In this document: positions 55,230 to 63,697 of the stretch, in pieces | Position numbering within the stretch: position 1 is the first letter of the stretch | Layout of the letters: each line of letters begins with the position of its first letter | NCBI GenBank assembly: GCA_028045305.1 | Contig: JAOFTV010000005.1 | Span: 62,001 to 126,000 of the forward strand | DNA: 64,000 nucleotides | Reading direction: 5' to 3' | DNA from: Opitutales bacterium | Lineage (GTDB): Bacteria; Verrucomicrobiota; Verrucomicrobiia; Opitutales; Seribacteraceae | Notes under the pieces: generated by a model | Databases searched by the model: none | Seen by the model: the letters and a program-made list of their open reading frames with translations, nothing else | What the model was told of the DNA's origin: nothing | Program-made: the position numbers and the translations under genes

Positions 55230-56380
55230 ATTATAACATGTTCTTTAGAGGAAAGGGATTTTCGATAATCCCCAACCACTCGTTGGGCAATCTTTCTCGG
55301 GTCATGCCAATTCTTTAAATAGGCCAGACCTCGCTCTGCCAAAGACACTCGTTCTTCTGAGCTCATTTGCATAACACCCATCAATTTTTCTTCCAGTGAA
55401 CTTTCATCCGCATTAATGATGGGCAAATCGGCAAGCATTCTGGGGGGCACAAAGGGCAACCCCCTACCCTTTATGAAGCATAGGACAGGCTTGCCCAAAG
55501 CCATGACCTCTAAAGAGACCACTCCATACCAGCCAATGACCAACTGATCGATGAAAAGGTCGATTTCCTGGTATTTCTTCTGAGCATCTTCTCTGCTCAA
55601 GCCTTCGATTAGTTCGAGACGAACTTTGATACCTTTGGACCTCAAATTTTGGACAACTCCAATAACTTCATCCGTTCCCTTAACCATTCGATGGGTGGGA
55701 GCATGACCCACCACAAATTCACTGCCTTGATTGAATGGAAGTATTTGAGGATTCAAACCTGCTTCGGTAGCATAAGGAAGAAATTCGGAACCCTTGGGCA
55801 AAACTTCGAGTAAATCAGGATTGAGGGAATAAATTTTGTCTGCGACTCCCGCCAGTAAGGTTTTTTTTCGTCTGATCGAATTATTGGTTTTCCCCGACCT
55901 GCCAATTACTTCTTCGGCAAGACCGCTTTGCTGGTGTTTTTCAACAAAGCATTGGGTCTCGCGAGCGTCTGATCCTTGAAAGGTTAAAAAAAACGCCTTT
56001 TTTTTAGCTCCGAGGCGATGCAAGGCAATCTCGGATCGGAGCAAACCTAGAGCGTACAGGCGAATCATTTTTCGTAAAGGCTTCGGAAAAAGAGATTCCT
56101 TGGGATGAGCCTCATCCCCAAAGAAGGGTGTGATGAAGCGACCATTATTGAGATGTACGATTCCCGTCTGTGCAACCGATCTCAAAAGAAGGAGCCAGCG
56201 GCTGATTTCCGATTGTAAAAGAGACCGGTTGTCGAAATAAGATACAGTTTCAGAAACGCTCGTGAAGGGATTTTTCCCCTCGCAAAAGCAGGTGCTTGTC
56301 AGTCCTAATTGCCTCTCATACTTCGCTAAAATCTCTGGATGCCCACCTACTTGTTCTGGGCAATGAATAACAGAAACCAT
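55226..56380 (-). CDS. GT-B glycosyltransferase with HAPTHRMVKGT motif
   Basis: A 384-residue GT-B-like protein. It opens MVSVIHCPEQVGGHPEI and has no membrane segment. The C-terminal half has VVGHAPTHRMVKGTDEVIGVV (about 243), a long helix region, then FIDQLVIGWYGVVSLEVMALGKPVL with the acidic donor-site residue. The same pattern recurs in the two glycosyltransferases at 57396-58688 and 58701-59996. It is followed by a 4-base overlap with the WbuB-like gene. A 106-base AT-rich gap separates it from the epimerase gene upstream. Substrate unknown. Confidence 0.75.
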   Translation of the reverse strand: MVSVIHCPEQVGGHPEILAKYERQLGLTSTCFCEGKNPFTSVSETVSYFDNRSLLQSEISRWLLLLRSVAQTGIVHLNNGRFITPFFGDEAHPKESLFPKPLRKMIRLYALGLLRSEIALHRLGAKKKAFFLTFQGSDARETQCFVEKHQQSGLAEEVIGRSGKTNNSIRRKKTLLAGVADKIYSLNPDLLEVLPKGSEFLPYATEAGLNPQILPFNQGSEFVVGHAPTHRMVKGTDEVIGVVQNLRSKGIKVRLELIEGLSREDAQKKYQEIDLFIDQLVIGWYGVVSLEVMALGKPVLCFIKGRGLPFVPPRMLADLPIINADESSLEEKLMGVMQMSSEERVSLAERGLAYLKNWHDPRKIAQRVVGDYRKSLSSKEHVII

Positions 56381-56486
56381 TATCTTTTAAAATAATTCCT
56401 AATAGGACTTTTTAGATTCTAAATTTTTAAAAAGAGGAGATATATTAAGTAAGCAATAAAATGAAGATTCTTAATATCTTTAAATT

Positions 56487-57374
56487 TTATTTCAAATATG
56501 GTGAATTAATTTCAAGTTCAGAGAGTATATCTGATAATCTAATGTTAGGATGATGAAGTTCTTTAGAAATTAATGCAATATCACCTACGAGGTCATCAGA
56601 AACTCCCACTGTAATTTCATATTTTGGCAGCTTACCCAAGTATGTACCGAATAAATCACATATCTCTCGAATCGATAATATCTCAGGTCCACCCATATTG
56701 TAAGTCCGACTTTCCTTACACTTTAATGTTAATGTCGAGGTTAATACTTTTACTGCGTCATTTACATGAATAGGATTTATTCTAATTCCGTTTTCCCCCG
56801 AAAGAAGAATAGGCTTACCAACAAGTACATTATCAAATAATCGTGTTATCAACATAGATCTGTCTTGCGTTTGACCATAGATAAAAAAAGGTCTGACCGT
56901 GAGGACCTGAAATTCAGTCGAGTAGCTTTGTGCAAGAATTTCACTACAAGCTTTACTTCCTAAGTAATACCCTAATTCTCCAACAGGAACAGTCGGTGCA
57001 TTTTCATGAAATGGTTTACTCCCAGTTCCATAAATGCCTCCTGATGAGGAATAAACAAATTTTCCCACTCCAGATTTCCTTGCATAATCAAGAAGCTTTG
57101 CTGTTGAATTAACATTTACTTGAAACATATCAGGAGCCCCACTTGGGAAATCACGAAACTTATCTGATTGGGCTAAATGGAAGATTACATCAATATTAGA
57201 AGGTAGAGCAGATATGTTCCAATTAGTGGATAAATCAATCTTAACATCTTCGTAGTTACCAGAGACAGATCCGCTTCTAGTAACTCCAAATAAGTTGTGA
57301 CCTAATTTTTGCAAGTCATCAACAAGGTGGGTTCCTATTAGACCAGTTACTCCTGTTATTAAAATATTAGTCAT
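56487..57374 (-). CDS. NAD-dependent nucleotide-sugar epimerase/dehydratase
   Basis: An extended short-chain dehydrogenase of 295 residues with ILITGVTGLIGTHLVDDL, VIFHLAQSDKF, VYSSSGGIYG and YYLGSKACSE (YxxxK pair). C-terminal MGGPEILSIREICDLFG is typical. It acts on an NDP-sugar, type not predictable. The gene lies in the AT-rich part of the cluster, and the residue preferences (Ile, Asn, Lys) shift accordingly. About 21 bases separate it from the upstream glycosyltransferase gene. Confidence 0.88.
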   Translation of the reverse strand: MTNILITGVTGLIGTHLVDDLQKLGHNLFGVTRSGSVSGNYEDVKIDLSTNWNISALPSNIDVIFHLAQSDKFRDFPSGAPDMFQVNVNSTAKLLDYARKSGVGKFVYSSSGGIYGTGSKPFHENAPTVPVGELGYYLGSKACSEILAQSYSTEFQVLTVRPFFIYGQTQDRSMLITRLFDNVLVGKPILLSGENGIRINPIHVNDAVKVLTSTLTLKCKESRTYNMGGPEILSIREICDLFGTYLGKLPKYEITVGVSDDLVGDIALISKELHHPNIRLSDILSELEINSPYLK

Positions 57375-57395
57375 TCACGATTTAATTTAGTTACT

Positions 57396-58688
57396 TTAAT
57401 CAATAATTCTATTCTGCACTAATGGATGCTTTATCCTTGGAATCCGATTGGGATATTCACCAAGTATGGGGTGGTAGAGGTTAATTATAGAATCTTTTTT
57501 ACCGTAAATGTAATCAAATACATTTTCGAAAAGATATTGGGCAGAATCAAGACCATGGTATTTTTCAACATACTCTCTTCCTGCACGACCCAAGTCAGAT
57601 CTAAGCTCTGGATTTGTAATTAATTTTCTTAAAACATCAGTAATATTTTCAGGAGTTGCAGAAACCAAAGGACATTCATTCAAGAAAGACCATCGCCGCA
57701 TAGGAAGCGTGTATGTTTCATCTTCAAGGTTAGATATAGTAGGTATTCCAGCAGCCATACCCTCTAAAGCGCTAAGGCCATGACCAGTTCCAATTATTTG
57801 TTCAACCAAAATATCAGCTTCCTTTGATAATATACTTCTAACTTCATCATTTTTCATCCTCTCCAGAAGTTTTAATTCAACCTTAAGTCCCTCGGATTGC
57901 AATTTCTCTACCGCACTAATTATGAACTCTGTACCTTTACAACCCCTATGATTAGGGGAGTGGACAAGGACAACATCAGACTCGGGAACACTTGATGTAG
58001 AGGTCCTTGTGCTAATATTCCAATCATTAAGATCAAGTACTAATGAACTTGGTGCTAATACATCCCATCTACCAATGCCATCAAAGCCCATCATTCCAGG
58101 AATAACAACATCAGCATGTTTATTCCAATAGTTTATATCTTTTGATATTTGATGCTGTTGCCTTGAAGCAAATGGATAGGATATCATTAAAGCATGTGCC
58201 CATGCCGTTGACTTAATTTCTTTATAAACATGAGCATCGCTACCGTAGGGAATAATAACAATTTTTTTTTGAGCTAACTTTAATAATTGTGCCTGGAAAT
58301 ACCTTAGAGAAGTTTTCTGCAAAAAAAACCCACGATAGGATAGTACAAAAATATCGTACTTTAATAGGGATTCAGTAAAAGCTAAAAAAATCCGAACAGG
58401 GTACGGGAAATATTTATATCTATAAGTAATAATATTATCCCAATCATCTTTTTTACTAATAGAATCAAAAATAGGAAATACAAATGTTTCTGATTTTAAT
58501 CCAATCTGTACTAATGATTTACTCCAATAAATATTGTTAAGTAGTGGTGCACTTCCAAATACAATGCTTAAATTTTTTAAATCTTTTTGTTTGTTAATCT
58601 TTAAAAAATTCGACAACCCTTGAACCGCACTCACAATGAAAAGAAATGGTACAAAAATAAATGTGCATAAATATTTTATAGTGCTCAT
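57396..58688 (-). CDS. GT-B glycosyltransferase with HSPNHRGCKGT motif
   Basis: The 430-residue protein starts with a hydrophobic segment (LCTFIFVPFLFIVSAVQGLS), likely a membrane anchor. From about residue 240 it has VLVHSPNHRGCKGTEFIISAVEKL, then KEADILVEQIIGTGHGLSALEGMAAGIPTI and the LGRAGREYVEKYH end helix. It is related to 55226-56380 and 58701-59996. The gene lies 12 bases after the next upstream glycosyltransferase. The acceptor is unknown. Confidence 0.72.
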   Translation of the reverse strand: MSTIKYLCTFIFVPFLFIVSAVQGLSNFLKINKQKDLKNLSIVFGSAPLLNNIYWSKSLVQIGLKSETFVFPIFDSISKKDDWDNIITYRYKYFPYPVRIFLAFTESLLKYDIFVLSYRGFFLQKTSLRYFQAQLLKLAQKKIVIIPYGSDAHVYKEIKSTAWAHALMISYPFASRQQHQISKDINYWNKHADVVIPGMMGFDGIGRWDVLAPSSLVLDLNDWNISTRTSTSSVPESDVVLVHSPNHRGCKGTEFIISAVEKLQSEGLKVELKLLERMKNDEVRSILSKEADILVEQIIGTGHGLSALEGMAAGIPTISNLEDETYTLPMRRWSFLNECPLVSATPENITDVLRKLITNPELRSDLGRAGREYVEKYHGLDSAQYLFENVFDYIYGKKDSIINLYHPILGEYPNRIPRIKHPLVQNRIID

Positions 58689-58700
58689 AAAAACCCTAAA

Positions 58701-59996
58701 TTAATTGGATTTAACTTTATAAAATGCCTTCTCAAGATCAGGGTGATGAGAAAGTTGTAGTGCATCGATGCCATAGGTATCGATGAGGTTGGTTATTACT
58801 TTTTTGATGGAACTAAAAGAAACTCCACCACCATGGACATAACATACTGAACTAGGTTCGACCCACCAGTGCTTAGGTATGTCGTTTTTAATTAGTCTAA
58901 GATATCGCTCTGCTACTTTTGGAGCTGACCATTTATTTTGAACAAAATATTTTGCTTTCATGCCCATGTCTAATCTGTAATCATTACAAATAATAAGTTT
59001 CTCAATTGAAGCTTCAATTGAATCAGGGTGGCAAGATATTACAGGTGGCCACATTGAATCTCGTACGAAATCTTTTAATTCTTTTAATTTATAACCACCA
59101 ACAACAGTTGGCTTCCCATACCAAGCTGCTTCAGTTGCAAGTCCTGCCATGGGAGTATCGCTGTATATTTGATCTACAACAAAATCGCACTTTTGAATCT
59201 CATCAACCACAACACTATTAGCTTTATTTTTGATTAATATAAAATCAATTTCATAACCTTTTAATATTAATTTGTTAATTACTAGTTTTATAATTTCAGT
59301 ACCTTTGGCAATTGGGTTACTGGGTGAATGAAGAACTCTAACACGATTTGATATTTTAACTTTTGAATTAGGTTTCTCATCAAAATCACAGGGAATGCCA
59401 AGTGATAGAGAATTTATAAACTTAGATGGAGAAAAAGCATGGTTAGTATACGGTGCACCAACTATGATATCGGCGTATTTAAAATGATAATTTACTAACT
59501 TTTTTTTACGCAAAGTAGAATTAACCAAATAGGAGTTTGAAAGAAACTTATTTTGAGGTGAAAGAACAACTCCATTTGTGTAAGGAGGTCGGGCTTCAGA
59601 TCCGTGAGATAAAATAGAAATAATTTTTTTATTAAAAAAATGTAAAACAGGTAAATCTAAATTTTTAAAAATTAAAGTTTTTCCATAGCCAAAAATAAAA
59701 ATATCGTATTTCATTAATGAATATAGAAAAAAACATAATTGTGTAAATAAAATTATTGTATTATTGAAAAAAATAAAAGACTTAGATGTATTTCTCGAAT
59801 TCACAAAGTTCAAATACTTAATAATTCTAACTAAAATGTTAGTTTTAGTTTCGCCAGCGTAATTAAATGGATTTGATTGATAAGTTAAAAAGTCACAATC
59901 ATGACCTAGAATATGAAATCCTTTAGTAAGGTTTTTATAAAATCCTGCCACCTCATAAGTACCTATGAAAATATAAGAAGGTTTTTTTTTATACAC
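58701..59996 (-). CDS. GT-B glycosyltransferase with HSPSNPIAKGT motif
   Basis: A 431-residue protein starting GTG at 59996, with N-terminal SYIFIGTYEVAGFYKNLTKGF and a hydrophobic region around 75-95. The motif VLHSPSNPIAKGTEIIKLVI (about 245) and FVVDQIYSDTPMAGLATEAAWYGKPTVVG mirror the two neighbouring glycosyltransferases. Very Lys-, Asn- and Ile-rich, in line with its AT-rich DNA. It lies 61 bases downstream of the acyltransferase gene on the same strand. Confidence 0.72.
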   Translation of the reverse strand: MYKKKPSYIFIGTYEVAGFYKNLTKGFHILGHDCDFLTYQSNPFNYAGETKTNILVRIIKYLNFVNSRNTSKSFIFFNNTIILFTQLCFFLYSLMKYDIFIFGYGKTLIFKNLDLPVLHFFNKKIISILSHGSEARPPYTNGVVLSPQNKFLSNSYLVNSTLRKKKLVNYHFKYADIIVGAPYTNHAFSPSKFINSLSLGIPCDFDEKPNSKVKISNRVRVLHSPSNPIAKGTEIIKLVINKLILKGYEIDFILIKNKANSVVVDEIQKCDFVVDQIYSDTPMAGLATEAAWYGKPTVVGGYKLKELKDFVRDSMWPPVISCHPDSIEASIEKLIICNDYRLDMGMKAKYFVQNKWSAPKVAERYLRLIKNDIPKHWWVEPSSVCYVHGGGVSFSSIKKVITNLIDTYGIDALQLSHHPDLEKAFYKVKSN

Positions 59997-60057
59997 AGAT
60001 TAATAAGTTCTAGGGAATTTAGAGTAGAATATATCGACTGTTTCCTCATTCTCTAAT

Positions 60058-60951
60058 TTAAAGTTTTGATACTTTGTACTTTTGCTTAATGTAGTCTTTA
60101 TGATTGATAGAGAAATAGCCCGTGACATGACCATTTGACTCAACATCATTTATTACTGTAGATCCAATTGTAATTCTAGCATTATTACAAATGCGAATAC
60201 CATTTGAGATAGTAGAATTTGGTCCAACCCAAACTTCATCACCAATTTCGACTGACCCACAGATAGTGGAACCTGATGCTATTAAGGTTTTATGACCTAT
60301 TTTAACCCCATGAGCAATATGGCACATGGTATCTATCTTTGTAAAATCACCAATCTCTGTATCTCTTCTTCCTAAACCCCTTGCAATTGTACAATTTGAT
60401 AAAATCTCAACATTATGTCCAATACGGACTGAACCGGAATGCGGTATCAGGATATTTTGATCATTAATTTGCTTTACTTCAAAACCCTCACAACCGATAC
60501 GAGTTCCGGATGATATTCTCACATTACTTTCAATATAACTATTTTCATAAATAGTTACATTCTCCTCAATGTGACAATTGTCACCAATGTGTACATTTTT
60601 AGTGGGAATTTTAACACTTTTATCTATATGGGTATTTGAACCTACATACGATTCCTCATTTACTCCATAATGATTTGTATATTCAGATAAATAATTATGT
60701 ATTTTATAAAAAGACTCCACAGGATTGTTTGATGTTGCAACAGCTATATCCTTAAAATCACTGACAAATGATTCTTTTGTAATTATTGCAACAATTCCTG
60801 AGTTTTTTAAATAATTATAAAATCTCTTATCATAGTAAATTGTTAAAGAATTATCGGAACAATCATCAATCATTCCAAGGTCATCAAAACCCCCATCAAT
60901 AACGACATTCAGATTTCCAATTTTAGTAAAATCTGATAACTTATACTTCAT
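60058..60951 (-). CDS. LpxD-like hexapeptide acyltransferase
   Basis: A 297-residue protein. The first 100 residues form an uncommon N-terminal domain, and the rest is a left-handed beta-helix built of hexapeptide repeats (IGDNCHIEENVTIYENSYIES; IGHNVEILSNCTIARG; IGDEVWVGPNSTISNGI). CHIAHGVKIGH has the histidine placed like the catalytic residue of LpxD and related N-acyltransferases. It may acylate a UDP-amino sugar or an assembled glycan, or be a chain-modifying enzyme. It is part of the polysaccharide gene set, so I do not call it a lipid A gene. Spacing to the deacetylase gene is 18 bases. Confidence 0.8.
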   Translation of the reverse strand: MKYKLSDFTKIGNLNVVIDGGFDDLGMIDDCSDNSLTIYYDKRFYNYLKNSGIVAIITKESFVSDFKDIAVATSNNPVESFYKIHNYLSEYTNHYGVNEESYVGSNTHIDKSVKIPTKNVHIGDNCHIEENVTIYENSYIESNVRISSGTRIGCEGFEVKQINDQNILIPHSGSVRIGHNVEILSNCTIARGLGRRDTEIGDFTKIDTMCHIAHGVKIGHKTLIASGSTICGSVEIGDEVWVGPNSTISNGIRICNNARITIGSTVINDVESNGHVTGYFSINHKDYIKQKYKVSKL

Positions 60952-60969
60952 AAATACACTTATTAAGAT

Positions 60970-61680
60970 CTAATCAATAAGATCTAATAACCTATTTCTT
61001 GTCCCATAACCACGGTGTTTATACAACTTTAATTTGGATGGAACCTTATGATATTTCCGTAATTCGTTATATAATTCAGAGCCATTTGAATTTATAAAAA
61101 CATGTATAGGATGAAAGTTAAATATTACTAAATTGTCTTTTTGGGACAAGAGTTTAAAGTCCTTAATTTTTTTTATATCCCACGCATATTCATCAGTCCA
61201 AGAAAAAGGTGCTTTAATCATATTATTTGCTGAAACCCATGGCTTTAGTCCAATGCCAGAAAATTCTGGTATATAATCATTGGATTCATGAGTAATGCCT
61301 AACTTTCTAAATGCTTCTGATATTGGCCCACTTTGGGTAATTGAGTGACTTCTTACAGATTTACAATTGGGGATAAACTTCAAGACATTTTCAATTACCT
61401 CATTAATAGTACCCCCCTTACAATTGTCGCCCTGAAGTAAAAAATTGAAATTCGGGTGTATGCCCATTTCTAGCTTTTCATTCTCATAAATTCTCTCAAT
61501 TAATGGAGTTTCATGAGTCATGAAAAAAGTGGCACTAACTCCAGCTTGCTCAACCAAGTCGAGTGTGTCACTCAATATTTCATCATGAGCCCAATCGACA
61601 TCAAAAGTTAGAAAAACTCTATTCTGCCAGCTTAAAGGTTCAAGTGGATCGATTTCACAAATCTTCCCAAAATCCTTCAC
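60970..61680 (-). CDS. Polysaccharide deacetylase-like protein
   Basis: A 236-residue protein with VFLTFDVDWAHDEILSDTLDLV near residue 20, matching the first NodB/polysaccharide-deacetylase motif, a second MGIHPNFNF with the histidine, RSHSITQ and a later HPIHVF near residue 192. These residues could form a metal site for removing N-acetyl groups from a sugar. The start is GTG 61680, overlapping the downstream stop of the FAD gene as GTGA. Function in the cluster is inferred from context. Confidence 0.72.
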   Translation of the reverse strand: MKDFGKICEIDPLEPLSWQNRVFLTFDVDWAHDEILSDTLDLVEQAGVSATFFMTHETPLIERIYENEKLEMGIHPNFNFLLQGDNCKGGTINEVIENVLKFIPNCKSVRSHSITQSGPISEAFRKLGITHESNDYIPEFSGIGLKPWVSANNMIKAPFSWTDEYAWDIKKIKDFKLLSQKDNLVIFNFHPIHVFINSNGSELYNELRKYHKVPSKLKLYKHRGYGTRNRLLDLID

Positions 61681-63050
61681 GCAAATTGTAGTGTCTTTTT
61701 GTAAATATCTTCAAGGACTTCATTTTGAAAAAATAAATCTCCTTGAGCACCTATTCCCCCGACCATGATGTTCTTTGGAAGTAAATTTTTTAAATATAAC
61801 CAAAGTTCAGACATACTTGTTAAATTCTGGACAGAAGGTGTAGGAAAACCAGATGGAAGATCCCTGATGTTTTTGAATTCTAAATCTGAAGAACTAAGAA
61901 ATGATATTTCTTTTAGTTGATCCAGGCAGTTTTGAATAAGGTTTCCGGACTTACTCTCATTGTCTCCCAGGACTTCAATGGATAGTCTTCTATCCATTGA
62001 GTCTCTGGTGATAGCAGCATAATTGGTCACCCGATACCAATCACAGAAGGGATCCAGACCAAGGAGATAACAGAGGTCACCATCGCACGGTTCTCTTAAT
62101 ACAACATCAATTACCCGATGTCTCATGGGTTTCTCGAAACCAAAGTTAGTTAGATTTGTGCCAAGAACTTTTGCGGTGCCAATGACTCCATTTGAAAAAA
62201 TTACTTTTTCGGCTCTTAATGAATTAATCGTTCCGCTTGAATGACTAAGAGAAAATTCTAATGCATTAATGTCGAAGGAGTTTATTGTGCAGTCATTCAA
62301 AATCCTAACATCATGTTGAGTAAGATGTTTCGTAAGTCCCTCAATAAATGCTCTAGAACCGTTTTCTTTTGAATAAAAACTACGCCTACCATGATGCAAG
62401 TTCCTTGGTAAATTTCTTTGCTCCGGAATTGCAACCAAAGAACGATACAAACTATCTTCACTGCGACTTAACCATTCTTTCTCTTCATCAAGAATTACCC
62501 TCGTCCACCCAGTCAATAGTAGGGAAAAGGCTGAAATTGAATTAATACTCAAGTCGAATGTGTGTTCAAAGATTGGTGCAATTACATTTTGTGTGAATTC
62601 TTTACCAAAACGAGCGGTAGCAACATTATCTAAACTGACTTCGCGTCGAATGAGAGGTACTTCTTCGAGATCATTAAGGTGCTTTAAAATCGATTTTAAA
62701 ATATTGTTATTTTTATATTGGCGTAAGTCGGGAAAATGAGAGTTTTTTTGTAAATTTCTATTAAAAACGGTTCCACAGATGTCTCCTTGTCCAATAGGAA
62801 AGCGTATCAGATCGGAAGAGGGAACTGAATTAAGTAATAATTGATCTAATTCTTGGTTTCCTGTTTCTTGAAAAATATGAGTGCCAGTATCGAAATATAA
62901 ATTTTCGTCTTCATACTCAATACCCGCTAATAGACCACCGAGATTTTTGTCTTTCTCGACGATCGTAATTTTCGCTGAGGGATTTCCTTTAAGCAAGGCG
63001 TGCGCACTGACTAAACCAGAAATGCCACCGCCTATGATCACATAATTCAC
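61677..63050 (-). CDS. FAD/NAD(P)-dependent amine-oxidase-like oxidoreductase
   Basis: The 457-residue protein starts (GTG 63050) with the dinucleotide loop VIIGGGISGLVSAHALLKG and VEKDKNLGGLLAG, then FDTGTHIF near residue 54, a pattern of UDP-galactopyranose mutase-like and protoporphyrinogen oxidase-like flavoproteins. The C-terminal MVGGIGAQGDLFF contributes to the flavin site. Such proteins in polysaccharide loci may oxidise or isomerise a sugar. No exact reaction can be given. It overlaps both neighbours by 4 bases. Confidence 0.75.
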   Translation of the reverse strand: MNYVIIGGGISGLVSAHALLKGNPSAKITIVEKDKNLGGLLAGIEYEDENLYFDTGTHIFQETGNQELDQLLLNSVPSSDLIRFPIGQGDICGTVFNRNLQKNSHFPDLRQYKNNNILKSILKHLNDLEEVPLIRREVSLDNVATARFGKEFTQNVIAPIFEHTFDLSINSISAFSLLLTGWTRVILDEEKEWLSRSEDSLYRSLVAIPEQRNLPRNLHHGRRSFYSKENGSRAFIEGLTKHLTQHDVRILNDCTINSFDINALEFSLSHSSGTINSLRAEKVIFSNGVIGTAKVLGTNLTNFGFEKPMRHRVIDVVLREPCDGDLCYLLGLDPFCDWYRVTNYAAITRDSMDRRLSIEVLGDNESKSGNLIQNCLDQLKEISFLSSSDLEFKNIRDLPSGFPTPSVQNLTSMSELWLYLKNLLPKNIMVGGIGAQGDLFFQNEVLEDIYKKTLQFA

Positions 63051-63694
63051 TTATCGGCGGAATAGATATTGTCAGGTCTATGAATCTCATCATTTTTCCA
63101 TACGATAAGAGTCATCTCATAAGGTAAGAGATCATGCCTTAATTTAAACCGACGCGATAATTTATTGGAGCAAAACTCAACAATTTCACTAGGTGAGAAG
63201 TGCTGAGCTTTGGATTGCTTAAAGTCGACTAAACTACTGAGGAAATCACAAACTAAAATTTCATTAGTGATGGAAAATAAATATTCAATTCGCTCTAATG
63301 CATATTCTTTAGAGATTATCTCAGAGTCGTGGGTCATTAAGTTAAAAACGCCGCTTGCAAATACAATATCATATTCTCCGCAGATTGGACGAGTTGGATC
63401 AATAAGATCAAAACAAGCTTTGGGATACTTTAATTTACAAGAGTCAATAAACTGAGGAACCATATCTATCCCTGTATATTCAAAAGAAAATTTTGTTTTG
63501 GATAGATAATCGTAGAGATATCCTAGTCCACACCCGTAGTCTAAAATCTTTAATCCATTTTTATTAACTTGCTCCTTAATTGCTCGAAAACGTAGATGAC
63601 TTCTTCCCTTTGGTGTTAGCAGTGAAGCAGGGGAATCTCCATGACACCGAAGGGCTTCAACATACATACCTTTTATCTCTTCAAAACCTTCCAT
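63047..63694 (-). CDS. SAM-dependent methyltransferase
   Basis: A 215-residue class I methyltransferase with the SAM motif ILDYGCGLGYLYDYL near residue 50, then YTGIDMVPQFIDSC and DIVFASGVFN as motif II-III. It could methylate a sugar of the surface glycan or another small molecule. It overlaps the oxidoreductase gene by 4 bases. The upstream FemAB-like gene ends 3 bases before its start. Confidence 0.82.
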   Translation of the reverse strand: MEGFEEIKGMYVEALRCHGDSPASLLTPKGRSHLRFRAIKEQVNKNGLKILDYGCGLGYLYDYLSKTKFSFEYTGIDMVPQFIDSCKLKYPKACFDLIDPTRPICGEYDIVFASGVFNLMTHDSEIISKEYALERIEYLFSITNEILVCDFLSSLVDFKQSKAQHFSPSEIVEFCSNKLSRRFKLRHDLLPYEMTLIVWKNDEIHRPDNIYSADK

Positions 63695-63697
63695 TTT

